In this document: one piece after another, positions 32,901-37,300 of the stretch
Layout: every line of letters starts with the position of its first letter
Numbering within the stretch: position 1 is the first letter of the stretch
Origin: Bactericera cockerelli
Lineage: Eukaryota; Arthropoda; Insecta; Hemiptera; Triozidae
Length of the DNA: 64,000 bases
NCBI GenBank assembly: GCA_024516035.1
Contig: CM044966.1
Coordinates: 23,185,983-23,249,982 of the forward strand
Direction of reading: 5' to 3'
The notes under the pieces: model-generated
Told to the model about the DNA's origin: nothing
Database searches by the model: none
The model's input: the letters and a program-made list of their open reading frames with translations, nothing else
Program-made: the position numbers and the translations under genes

Positions 32901-33782
32901 CAAGGTGAAATTTCACATTAGATCACTAATAAAGGTTTGTTGAGTGGCTGGCCTCAGGTTTGTTTGCCAGAGTGAAGAAGGAGTGAAAATTAGCGCTGGC
33001 AATTAACAACTGAGTGCAACTCGGTCTAATTGCTTAACTTTCATGGAAAGCATTCTTTATCACATCCAATTTTTTAATGTGAGTGAGCAGGTTTTCCAAA
33101 TTAAGGAATCTGTGTTGTTAAAATTTATAAAAAGGTTTCACATGTCTTGATTTTTTAGACTCCATTTGGATTGTTTACATTTATATCAGACCGGGTTTAT
33201 TTAAAAGGTTGTGAAAAGTTGCATGATGTTGAGATTTTGCAAAATTTTACTTCCATTTAATCTTAAAAATCCAAGTATAATTTGCAATTTAGAAGTAAAA
33301 TTTAAAGATTCTGCAGTTTGTGGACATGTAATATATTGATTAATACTGTTTTTAAGTCAACATAAGGTAAATTCAGTGGAAAAAACCCAACGCCCAACTT
33401 CTGAATAATTAAAAGGACTTGGACTTGATAATAATATGTCTTGGGCTTACTACAGAATATGGGACTCCTTAGACCTCATTGGGCACTTTCTCAAGGAGAA
33501 AATGTTTAAAAGTCAATGGTAGGTATGTAATACACAAAAATACAGTCAAACCTAGATATAATTGTAAAATCTATAAAACAGATATAATCAAGGGTCCTTG
33601 TGTTACCTGTTTTTAGAGGACTGACTGTACTGAACTGAAAGATATCTTACTTCTAGAGAAAAGTCATGCGACATTTCTTTGTACGAGTTCCAAGCTTCCT
33701 TGGCGGTATTGCTGTCAATGTTGAGGGCTGAACACAATTCTTGGTGCTGTTGGGCTACCTCATTCTCCGCTAGCTGACCCAT
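5390..33782 (-). CDS. Rbf: Retinoblastoma-family pocket protein (p107/p130 type), 15 exons, 3' end outside window
   Basis: Fifteen exons with consensus splice sites and compatible phases were joined by eye (listed separately). The product has an N-terminal cyclin-fold region (exons 1-6), a Pro/Ser/Glu-rich linker (exon 7), pocket A beginning at TPLTGRHYL (exons 8-11), a spacer (exons 12-13) and the start of pocket B (FYHLAFVRMEELC, exons 14-15). These match the p107/p130 family in order and motif (e.g. LHWLGCSLYVACRK, LFACCLEIVIF, YHFYKVIE, DRHVDQLVMSAVYIICKV). About 797 residues lie here; family members have about 1,000-1,100, so the rest of pocket B and the C-terminal domain are off the left edge. 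Known role: nuclear repressor binding E2F/DP and, in DREAM, MuvB proteins, controlling cell-cycle genes. Oddities: an apparent 1-base deletion in a G7/C7 run of exon 7, and truncated exon-edge copies in most downstream introns. The copy 5' of Aurora B shares its promoter. Confidence 0.93.
5556..6257 (-). repeat. 40-bp tandem array carrying the exon 15 splice acceptor
   Basis: About 17 head-to-tail 40-bp units. On the minus strand each contains GTTTATGTTCTCCCTAG, the acceptor of exon 15, preceded by a piece matching the terminus of a dispersed repeat (TCACGAGGAAG.ATTGTGT, compare 19198-19216). Unit differences are mostly one C/T site. Confidence 0.88.
6270..6690 (-). repeat. Diverged 5'-edge copy of exon 15 and two 180-bp repeat units
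   Basis: 6271-6324 is a copy of the first 54 nt of exon 15 with its acceptor; it differs from the exon at four sites, all synonymous. It is followed by two tandem units of roughly 180 bp (about 6325-6500 and 6505-6680), each starting at the CTAGGACC acceptor junction and an ATT run. Confidence 0.8.
6720..6900. repeat. Fragment of dispersed repeat seen again at 18536-19225
   Basis: Contains the CACAATACTTCCTCGTGA end and an AT-rich body with the same order of motifs (TTGTATCTCCAAAA...) as the end of the 18.5-19.2 kb repeat in opposite orientation. Confidence 0.55.
6903..8941 (-). repeat. Exon 14 donor array: more than 40 reiterated 5' splice sites
   Basis: The basic 30-bp unit on the minus strand is the last 12 nt of exon 14 (CACATCATGAAG) plus 18 nt of intron (GTAAGTTGTAGCTAGCTT). 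Units of 30 bp alternate with longer units reaching further into the exon: 56-bp units in 7498-8100 and 90-bp units elsewhere. A non-repeated interruption at 8218-8370 ends in AATAAAGAATTAAATAAT-like LINE tail sequence. Joints share CACA/CAC microhomology. Long open frames on both strands here are a consequence of the repeat length. Confidence 0.9.
8942..9085 (-). CDS. Rbf: Pocket protein exon 14 (pocket B)
   Basis: Acceptor TCTGTCCTCAG, donor GTAAGT. Encodes FYHLAFVRMEELCSQLHIDD, then EELKHKIWTCFEYSITHG...EHIMK, matching p130 VYHLAAVRLRDLC and KIWTCFEFSI. Its 3' edge and donor are reiterated over 2 kb downstream. Confidence 0.93.
9300..9520 (-). repeat. tRNA-derived SINE, family G
   Basis: Shares GGAAGGTAACCACCAGGCG, TTCTACCACCTAACCCTCAG and a tRNA-like GGGATTCGAACC box with copies at 22583-22788 and 42778-42965. 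Flanked at 9175-9260 and 9570-9655 by two direct partial copies of SINE family A. Confidence 0.75.
9872..10195 (-). repeat. tRNA-derived SINE, family D
   Basis: Contains TGCCCTTCCTAACGCCAACG, GACGGGGGTTTTACCCTCCA and a minus-strand tRNA-like head (CCTCCGTGGCATAACGGTT ... GTTCGATCCCCGG). Further copies at 27945-28268, 34985-35262 and 37030-37160. Confidence 0.78.
10585..10721 (-). CDS. Rbf: Pocket protein exon 13 (spacer to pocket B)
   Basis: Acceptor GTGTGTTCCAG, donor GTGAGA. Encodes VQGGPARVIVPPLHPITSST, an acidic run EEEEAREGEKD, then PQRKGSLGLFFRK, matching p130 KTSSLSLFFRK just before pocket B. GC-rich. No flanking copies seen. Confidence 0.92.
10942..11110 (+). repeat. tRNA-derived SINE, family E
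   Basis: Starts GTCCCGCTAGCTCAGTGGTA (A box) with GGGTTCGAAACCCAGCCGGG (B box), then ACGTCTTGGGCTTACTGCTG and GGCAGTAGAAATAAGGCGAT. A reverse copy lies at 17325-17584. A true tRNA gene is unlikely because the same SINE tail follows each copy. Confidence 0.75.
11167..11385 (-). repeat. SINE family C copy
   Basis: Reverse-strand match to GTCGATGG.A.GTTGAATACA...CTCATTCAGTCACTGAAGTTAAGCAACG, shared with 20894-21055, 30492-30680, 44396-44515 and 55958-56215. Confidence 0.7.
11467..12740 (-). repeat. Exon 12 array: 21-bp minisatellite and seven extra exon/donor copies
   Basis: 11467-11750 is mainly a 21-bp unit (minus strand TAGCGACCAGTAGCGTCAATG) that in the exon frame reads VATSSVN. From 11751 to 12740 the exon segment TGPGTGGVTPVSDRFQSPV...SSVLR with its GTAAGT donor recurs; last exonic bases are at 11762, 11892, 12033, 12184, 12325, 12487 and 12628. 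Four of the seven spacings are multiples of three, and read-through stays open for up to 178 codons. Confidence 0.85.
12758..12908 (-). CDS. Rbf: Pocket protein exon 12 (A/B spacer)
   Basis: Acceptor GTTCCTCGCAG, donor GTAAGT. Encodes VTLPSQLRSAQVATSSVHVA, then TTGPGTGGVTPVSDRFQSPVTRRDTSSVLR. The first copy in a head-to-tail array is the only one with the exon's 5' end. Which of the eight donors is used cannot be read from the sequence; the first gives correct phase with exon 13. Confidence 0.78.
12910..13340. other. AT-rich intron without recognised elements
   Basis: Intron between pocket exons 11 and 12. No coding similarity or clear repeat family was seen. Confidence 0.6.
13344..13499 (-). 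CDS. Rbf: Pocket protein exon 11 (end of pocket A)
   Basis: Acceptor TTTATCTCCCCAG, donor GTGAGT. Encodes VIVRAEQSLSRDIVNHLNLS, then EEQVLDSLAWASASPLW...IPVCEH, matching p130 EEQILDHLAW.PESPLW. Only this copy continues past LDS; thirteen truncated copies with acceptors precede it in transcription order (up to 16095). Confidence 0.93.
13500..16095 (-). repeat. Exon 11 acceptor array: thirteen truncated exon copies
   Basis: Thirteen copies of the first 84 or so nt of exon 11, each with its TATCTCCCCAG acceptor, all broken at the same place after the GGACTC of codons LDS and joined to a 20-bp unit (TCTATTTATCTCTGACTCTT) that itself is repeated many times. Copies end near 13603, 13743, 13923, 14064, 14413, 14554, 14694, 14835, 15229, 15396, 15746, 15859 and 16003. 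Substitutions noted are CGG/CGT, AGC/AGT, CAG/CAA and TCC/TCA, all synonymous; two copies carry 1-bp indels. Confidence 0.9.
16450..16720 (-). repeat. tRNA-derived SINE, family A
   Basis: Body motifs AAGATGAGTGTTTCACAGCC, TGATGGGCGAGAAGTGACAC and TGCTGGGTCAACACGAG; tRNA-like head on the minus strand with GGTTCGATCCC. 16096-16449 before it is AT-rich intron with nothing recognised. Confidence 0.78.
16757..17012 (-). repeat. Decayed partial copies of pocket exon 10
   Basis: 16757-16783 copies the donor junction; 16944-17012 copies an internal 3' segment and contains a Trp-to-stop change plus two missense and three synonymous differences, so it looks older than other exon copies. A further donor-proximal fragment lies near 17085-17100. 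Confidence 0.72.
17144..17290 (-). CDS. Rbf: Pocket protein exon 10 (pocket A)
   Basis: Acceptor TATTCTCTTGCAG, donor GTGAGC. Encodes VLLSLRVFHETLFACCLEIVIFCYNSNRTFPW...DAYHFYKVIE, the most conserved pocket A helices (p130: LLACCLEVVTF ... LYHFYKVIEVF). Decayed partial copies lie at 16944-17012 and 16757-16783. Confidence 0.94.
17325..17584 (-). repeat. tRNA-derived SINE, family E, reverse copy
   Basis: Minus strand carries GTCCCGGTAGCTCAGTGGTA and GGGTTCGAAACCCAGCCGGG and the same tail as 10942-11110, interrupted by a poly(A)/ATT run. Confidence 0.72.
17628..18200 (-). repeat. Four truncated copies of pocket exon 9 (3' edge with donors)
   Basis: Copies at 17628-17718, 17804-17846, 17916-17988 and 18042-18090. 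The longest (91 bp) differs from the exon at several third positions and one AGA/CGC Arg codon, with no amino acid change. Spacers repeat GGGCGGGGTTATTGCC and TCTTCCACCCAACCCTTAAC. Confidence 0.85.
18297..18498 (-). CDS. Rbf: Pocket protein exon 9 (pocket A)
   Basis: Acceptor AATTTCCAG, donor GTAAGT. Encodes SCESNPTALIDSVLSCLGEKF...FAEKRLSVAVCLYYKLLESIL, matching the YYKVLESVI helix of p130. GC-rich. A 5'-edge copy lies upstream in the intron (19402-19508) and four 3'-edge copies lie downstream (17628-18090). Confidence 0.92.
18536..19225. repeat. Dispersed repeat, about 690 bp
   Basis: Begins with a small palindrome (AATTTCTAATATTAGAAATC) and GGAAGTATTGTGTTCGTTTT, contains CCGATTTTGATGAAATTTTG twice, and ends GAGGAAGTATTGTGTCC. 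The left end recurs at 11392-11445 and 19557-19605. Superfamily not determined. Confidence 0.6.
19402..19508 (-). repeat. Truncated 5'-edge copy of pocket exon 9 with acceptor
   Basis: 107-bp copy of the start of exon 9 including TTTCCAG. Four differences from the exon (TGC/TGT, GAA/GAG, ACA/ACG, GCT/GCC), all synonymous. Confidence 0.86.
19957..20043 (-). repeat. Truncated copy of pocket exon 8 (3' edge with donor)
   Basis: Includes the GTGAGT donor. It has a 10-bp deletion relative to the exon plus two synonymous differences (AGC/AGT, CGG/CGA). It is followed by a poly(T)-rich LINE-like 3' tail to about 20190. Confidence 0.8.
20209..20372 (-). CDS. Rbf: Pocket protein exon 8 (start of pocket A)
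   Basis: Acceptor TTGGTTCCACAG, donor GTGAGT. Encodes TAPRTPLTGRHYL...TPVKSATQSVSRLNLL...LTRIFQ. TPLTGxxYL and the xATxSVSRL motif are diagnostic of the start of p107/p130 pocket A. A diverged 3' copy with a 10-bp deletion lies at about 19957-20043. Confidence 0.93.
20460..20890. other. AT-rich intron sequence without recognised element
   Basis: Between exon 8 and a family C SINE. Nothing identifiable. Confidence 0.5.
20894..21055 (+). repeat. SINE family C copy
   Basis: Matches GCCAGCGTCAATGGCATGTT, TCACTGAAGTTAAGCAACG and GGATGGGTGATCATTCAAAT, shared with the 30.5, 44.4 and 56.0 kb copies. Confidence 0.7.
21190..21470 (+). repeat. Three tandem copies of a 75-90 bp repeat (family K)
   Basis: Repeats of GCAAGCTAG.CTGGCTTG...CTAGCGAGACACTGGTCTTCTC. 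A reverse copy is at about 51237-51350. Confidence 0.65.
21757..21896 (-). repeat. tRNA-derived SINE, family B
   Basis: Minus strand reads CCGACCTCAGTAGCTTGATC...GGTGGTTCAAGTCCCGG then the AGTTGTGACATCACGAAAGTG tail. Other copies at 4936-5083, 29524-29645, 44115-44262, 46634-46778, 49659-49767 and 49885-50030. Confidence 0.78.
21936..22098 (-). CDS. Rbf: Pocket protein exon 7 (linker; apparent 1-bp frameshift)
   Basis: Acceptor TCCTCCCCAG, donor GTATGT. From exon 6 the frame reads PKFPSFDATHPASSTEDHPE, then a Pro-rich run ending EGEGDMPP. The frame compatible with exon 8 ends PPEVDFGIDFTSFRPK. The two frames meet at a run of seven G (plus strand 21979-21985); one extra base there would make the exon 164 nt and restore every downstream phase. 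This is either a homopolymer sequencing error or a recent frameshift. No other exon is needed between 6 and 8. Confidence 0.8.
22130..22580. other. AT-rich intron without recognised element
   Basis: Part of the intron between pocket exons 6 and 7. Nothing identified. Confidence 0.5.
22583..22788 (-). repeat. tRNA-derived SINE, family G
   Basis: Near-identical to 9300-9520, including GGGATTCGAACC. Confidence 0.75.
22941..23072 (-). repeat. SINE family A, truncated
   Basis: AAGATGAGTGTTTCACAGCC to GATGGGCGAGAAG; the tRNA-like head is missing. Confidence 0.72.
23148..23483. mobile_element. TTAA-type (piggyBac-like) MITE with ACCGGT palindromes
   Basis: Termini CACATACACGACCGG and CCGGTCGTGTATGTG are perfect inverted repeats, flanked by TTGA (left, presumed decayed TTAA) and TTAA (right). 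The interior holds four copies of the palindrome TGTCC(C/T)ACCGGTGGGACA at about 23301, 23357, 23402 and 23445. No transposase. Confidence 0.72.
23580..23847 (-). repeat. Three truncated copies of pocket exon 6 with donors
   Basis: Each carries the last about 60-70 nt of exon 6 with the CTGC|GTGAGTATATG donor, separated by an identical spacer. The only difference noted in the exonic part is CTC/CTG, synonymous. Confidence 0.85.
23848..23983 (-). CDS. Rbf: Pocket protein exon 6
   Basis: Acceptor TCATTTCAG, donor GTGAGT. Encodes KLRGNYEDLSRLLEQENF...KMYEEYILSVGDFDERIFL, matching the family's AYEEYVLSVGNLDERIFL. Ends one base into a codon. Its 3' edge, with donor, is repeated three more times down to about 23580. 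Confidence 0.92.
23995..24185. repeat. 30-bp tandem repeat (AAATATACTGAGTATTAACA)
   Basis: Six or seven units starting immediately upstream (in transcript sense) of the exon 6 acceptor. Open on the minus strand but low complexity. Confidence 0.75.
24755..24925 (+). repeat. tRNA-derived SINE, family H
   Basis: Contains GGTTGCGGGTTCGAATCCCG and GTTTCCGGAATGGCATGGAT; second copy at 46795-46955. 24190-24750 before it is otherwise unidentified AT-rich intron. Confidence 0.7.
25165..26690 (-). mobile_element. R2-clade LINE, 5'-truncated
   Basis: A single open frame of 496 codons (26667-25177) with poly(A) at its 3' end (poly(T) near 25161 on the plus strand). It begins inside the reverse transcriptase at LLAFADDLAVIG (palm FADD). 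It continues through the thumb and a CCHC zinc knuckle (CRITGCEETETLGHVLGSC) into a restriction-like endonuclease region with the RRCDIIA motif. That order, with no N-terminal APE endonuclease, defines the R2/NeSL-type group. The frame is unbroken, so insertion is probably recent. Most R2 elements target rDNA; this copy is in an intron of the pocket gene. Confidence 0.85.
26794..27075 (-). repeat. Two partial copies of pocket exon 5
   Basis: 26794-26834 copies the exon 5 donor edge; 27028-27075 copies about 45 nt of exon 5 with one synonymous (CGA/CGC) and one missense (Tyr to Asn) change. Confidence 0.7.
27339..27523 (-). CDS. Rbf: Pocket protein exon 5
   Basis: Acceptor TGCTTCCAG, donor GTACTT. 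Encodes IVNPEFEGMPQNFL...PPCSIGILCRHHDGLHMEAK...CWRNYMSKLLSKQ, matching the PPCIIEKLCSLHDGLVLEAKGIKE block of p130. Two partial copies of its 3' edge lie downstream (26794-26834 and 27028-27075). Confidence 0.92.
27945..28268 (-). repeat. tRNA-derived SINE, family D
   Basis: Same body and tRNA-like head as 9872-10195. 27560-27930 between exon 5 and this SINE is unidentified. Confidence 0.75.
28348..28514 (-). CDS. Rbf: Pocket protein exon 4
   Basis: Acceptor TTCTCCTCAG, donor GTAATA. Encodes MIHCTPTKVFEFTWILFVLTKAEY...DLVSSFHLLIATCDLIYANV, the second N-terminal cyclin-like repeat. Phases agree with exons 3 and 5. Confidence 0.92.
28700..29460. other. AT-rich intron with a 100-bp direct repeat
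   Basis: About 28880-28985 and 29330-29425 are direct repeats (TATTTTATCTCCTTAGAATA ... TTGAGCACACAATGTGT). Nothing else recognised. Confidence 0.65.
29524..30183. repeat. SINE cluster: family B plus three family A copies in inverted arrangement
   Basis: 29524-29645 family B (+); 29664-29712 family A fragment (-); 29713-29915 family A (+); poly(A) of about 34 nt; 29951-30183 family A (-) with intact tRNA-like head. The opposed copies can form a long hairpin in RNA. Confidence 0.75.
30492..30680 (+). repeat. SINE family C copy
   Basis: Contains GATGCCATGTTGAATACACC and GGATGGGTGACCATTCAA. A degenerate family B copy precedes it at about 30220-30320. Confidence 0.65.
30731..30934 (-). CDS. Rbf: Pocket protein exon 3
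   Basis: Acceptor TTGTCCACAG, donor GTAAGC. Encodes LNQFLNKCRKWADMRKLP...NFAVSKVIFTKYLPMFKEMF, matching the family's FFNKMKKW and SAVIFKKYEPIF segments. Ends with AA completed to AAA (Lys) by exon 4. Confidence 0.92.
31424..31868. mobile_element. Mariner-like foldback MITE (441 bp)
   Basis: Long terminal inverted repeats of about 130 bp starting CAGGGTGGTCCAGAAAGTTT, flanked by TA duplications; the left arm (31426-31555) and right arm (31735-31866) are nearly identical. No transposase frame in the centre. Confidence 0.82.
31915..32155 (-). repeat. tRNA-derived SINE, family F
   Basis: Minus strand: CACTGTGGCAGAGCGAGTTA, GCGCGCTAGGCATTGCACAC, GGGTTCGATTCCCAGCG. Other copies at 42334-42500 and 42590-42775. 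Confidence 0.7.
32213..32349 (-). CDS. Rbf: Pocket protein exon 2
   Basis: Acceptor TTCCTCAG, donor GTAAGT. Encodes GSQLHWLGCSLYVACRK..., the hallmark N-terminal cyclin-fold helix of p107/p130. Starts in phase 0 and leaves TC, which joins with A of exon 3 to give Ser90. Confidence 0.92.
32613..32745. mobile_element. 140-bp MITE, family I
   Basis: Termini AAGGGTGGAATTAATAGACA / GTCTATTAATTCCACCCT form inverted repeats; core CCTATCTTACACAGTACGCA and TTAGCGCCACAGAGGTATTA. At least eight copies in the window. Confidence 0.8.
32760..33600. other. Pocket gene intron 1, no recognised element
   Basis: AT-rich, apart from a short family E SINE fragment near 33420-33480. Confidence 0.5.
33651..33782 (-). 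CDS. Rbf: Pocket protein exon 1 (start codon)
   Basis: Begins MGQLAENEVAQQHQELC and runs to residue 44, ending ...SHDFSLE followed by a GTAAGA donor. The ATG at 33782-33780 is the first in frame after an upstream TGA. The motif LCSALNIDSNTAKEAWNSYK matches the extreme N-terminal helix of p107/p130. AT-balanced exon with no flanking copies. Confidence 0.9.
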
Positions 33783-34386
33783 GGTAGAGTCTTCAGGCAA
33801 AACGATCTGGCTGAATCACAACTCACACTGATACGATATTTTAAGAGCTAAAGAGAAAAAACATATTATTCAAATCGCAAAATGTACTTGGAGCTACTAC
33901 GCGAAAGTATTTCATGCAGCAAAGATAATTTAGGCCGAAAAAGTAGAGCTTTTTATTACTCCTCTACTTTAAGGACCTTTGGGTTTTTGGACTTTTTGGA
34001 ATTTGGCAATTTTTTTGTTGTTCTGTAGCGCCAAATATAAACAATCAAAATGGATGGCGATTGGCGCGCACGGCCACAGAGGTTTTTGACGAAATATCCC
34101 GCGTAAAATTTTTCACTGGCGCGGGAGTTTTTGAATATTTTCTTTTCAAATTAATTTCTTTTTGTCCGTTGAGGTTGAGGTGACGGTTTTTTTTTCCCCA
34201 ATAGTTTAATTCCTGTAATTTCTGTTTCTTGACTCTTGCAAACTCTTGTTTCTGAACCTTGTGTCAGATATGTGAAAAGCTGATGCTCTTATGTTTAATA
34301 TAAAATATTCATATTGGTGTTGTATTAGACTTTGAAGTACACAGCCCATTCTGTTCTGTGTTAAAAAAGTTGTACCCTCAAACACA
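33783..34386. promoter_or_regulatory. Divergent promoter between pocket protein and Aurora B genes
   Basis: 604 bp between the two start codons. Sites seen: GCGCCAAA at 34028-34035 (perfect E2F consensus TTTGGCGC on the minus strand); TTGGCGCG at 34061-34068; TCCCGCG at 34097-34103; and GGCGCGGG-AGTT-TTTGAA at 34118-34135, a CDE-like element four bases from a CHR. This is the arrangement bound by DREAM/MuvB in cell-cycle promoters of other animals. No TATA box is evident. Function is inferred from motifs and from the two genes' families. Confidence 0.72.
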
Positions 34387-34398
34387 ATGGTGGAATTT
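34387..34398 (+). CDS. aurB: Aurora B exon 1 (MVEF)
   Basis: ATGGTGGAATTT followed by GTAAGTATCC donor; phase 0 and compatible with exon 2. A four-codon first exon is short, so another upstream start cannot be excluded, but no alternative ATG precedes exon 2 in frame. Confidence 0.68.
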
Positions 34399-37300
34399 GT
34401 AAGTATCCCATATCATTGTTCAATTCTATATGTTTTGTATCATCTCTTCATTTTGAACTTCATTTAGGGTCAAGGGGGGTAATTACGAACGATTTTGAGC
34501 TACATTTTATAAACATATCTGTAACCCTGAGTTGCTTTTGTAAAATCCATGTCTTGTGATTTTTTTGGTATATAGACTTATTTAGCATTCTAATGGTGCA
34601 TTATAAATAGTTTTGTGCATACTGTAGTATCTGTTTAGTGGTGTTCTTATTTACCCCCGCCTGTTTGCATTTACCCCCGTCAGGCGGGGGTAAATGCGAA
34701 CACATTATACAATATTAAAAACGAACTTTTTAATGGCAATATGTGCTTTTTATGAACAAATAATACACCAAAATTGTACTTTGTGTCTTTAGCCACCTGT
34801 ATGATAATATGCAAAGTTTATGGACACACAGGATAGTGGTTTGAATCCTAACCACGAAGGTAGTCAGCTCTTATCAAATAGGGTATCTCTATCTTGCAAA
34901 TATTAGTAATAATAATAATTTCGTGTCCGTGAGATAGGTAAAGATACCTAAATCACAGTGGTGAGAGGATTATATGGACGCCCAGATCCAATGTCTAGGC
35001 TCCTTTCATGTCCATTGATTCTATCTGGTTTTAACATCCTGACTTGAGGTAGACAGGACGGGGGTTTCACCCTCCATTCACTGGGAATCGTACCAGCTAC
35101 CCACATTAACCTCACCCAGCCTGGGTGGGGCCGGAATCGCCAGCCTCACATGTTCGGAGGGGACAGAATTTTCTGTGCGAAAAGTCTGCTCCAACCGGGA
35201 ATCGAACTAAGGATCTTTGGACTACGGGCAGTAGTCACAACCGTTACGCCACGGAGGCTGGTAATATAAGCATAATAATAGTAATAGTTAATTATGAGAG
35301 CTTTTGAAAGGTGTTTTTTATATTTTTAAATTTTTTTTTTACAGATTTTGTCCTTATCAGTAGTTTCTAGGTCATTGTCAATCTCAGATTTGTCTTCTTC
35401 TACCTTAATTTTTTTCTTCTTTTTTGAAACTGTTCCCCCTATATTTCTTTTCGTTTTCTACACTTTCATTTTTCTTCCTTTCTTTTGCTATGTTCAAGTA
35501 CACAAATACCTTCATTGGGTCCAATACATTAGGGTACTAATATCTTGGTACTTCTTACAACCTCCCAGTATTTCAGGATTTTGAGCCTTACGTTTGGAAA
35601 ATTCTACTTTGGTTTGCGGAATCTCAAAACACTGCCGTTGCTCTTCTGACAGCCAGGTTGCCATTAAAAACATCTAATACGATAGCAGATATCATTTGTG
35701 CTTCTGTATACAAAGGAGGTGGTTTCTTCATCTTGTAGTTCCGGGGCATTCTGAGTGTTTTGATAAATACAAAAAAAGTTATAGGGTAAAACAAACACCC
35801 AAAATATGCGTTCGTAATTACCCCATAGCAAAAAAATGCGGGGGTAATTAAGAACACCCAAAAACTATAACTTAAAAAATGGTTAAAACAATATTTTTGT
35901 AAAATAATAACCAAAAACATGCTTATCAATAATTAAAAGTAAAATAATGATAAAAATTCAAGTAACACTTACCTAAAAAAATTGTTTTAAAAAAATCAAA
36001 AACTTCAAAAATCAATTTTTTTGATAGATCTATTTTCACTAGCTTACTAACTACAACTGAAAATAAATACTATCGAAAACTCGTGTTCAACCTGTAAAAA
36101 CAATTCAAAATAATAGTATTCAACCACCAGATTCGAAATATCTTATCCTGTTTAGTTACAATGACCACTGTTCGTAATTACCCCCTGTTCGTAAATACCC
36201 CCCTTGACCCTAACACTTTGAATGGGTTTATCTACTAAGTTTCTGCTCGGGCCATTTTTTTGCTAGTGTCCAACTGTATGCTAAGGTCAAAATTAATAGA
36301 CAAATTCTGTATCACAAGGCATTACTAAGTGTCAGTTTTCCCTATCTTACACAGTACGCAATCCGTGACTTAGTGCCACAGAAATATTACAAAAATGTCT
36401 ATTAATTCCACCCTAGATGTCCTTCATATTGTTGGATGTGGTCCCTCGGAAGTATTGGTGGCAATATGCTGGACATGTCCTATTGAAAACTGATAAACCA
36501 GCTACTCTCTTTAAACTTGCCCTTACCTTCTGTTTACATGTGTAATATCATGGTGGTGGAAGCATTGATACGGTTATTGAAACCTTTAGATGCCCAGAAC
36601 AAGTGTTCAAGGCTCCTCAAATGAAATATATTCTATGCTTTTCTATTTGTCCTTCTAGAAAATTGAGAACCTTCAAAACATCACAGTCCCTGATGAAAAC
36701 AAAGAGAATGTGCAAGACTACCTGAAAAAAATGCAGGCACATTGCGATGCTCGTGAGGCAACCAACAAACTGCATGACTGGCAAATGAATGATTTTGAAG
36801 TTGGGTGTCCTCTGGGATCAGGAAAGTTTGGCCATGTCTATTTGGCACGGGAGAAGTCAACCAAAATCATGGTGGCCCTCAAAGTATTGTACAAGCAGGA
36901 AATTATCAAAGAAAGGATGACACATCAGGTAAGTCTTACTTGATGTCAAAATTATTACCCTAGGCATTCTTAAGAGAATATGTAAGGCTCTAATTCTTCT
37001 TCTATTACTCTGTCTTATCCTGCTTAAGCAGGGTTGACATTGTTCAACCTCATGGTTGAGGTTGGTTGGTTTTGGCACATTGTTACAGTTGGATGCCCTT
37101 CCTAATGCCAACAATTCACAATAACCTCACCCAGCCTAGGTAGGGCCGGAAACAAGGCACTAATGAAATGATTATAACACCCACAATTGTAGTTATAATT
37201 TTAGAATTTAATCAATTAAGTTTATTTATCTTTTCATTTAAGGACTGCTACATATTTTGTGTATTTTGATTTTCTTCATAGATATAAACACAAGATCATT

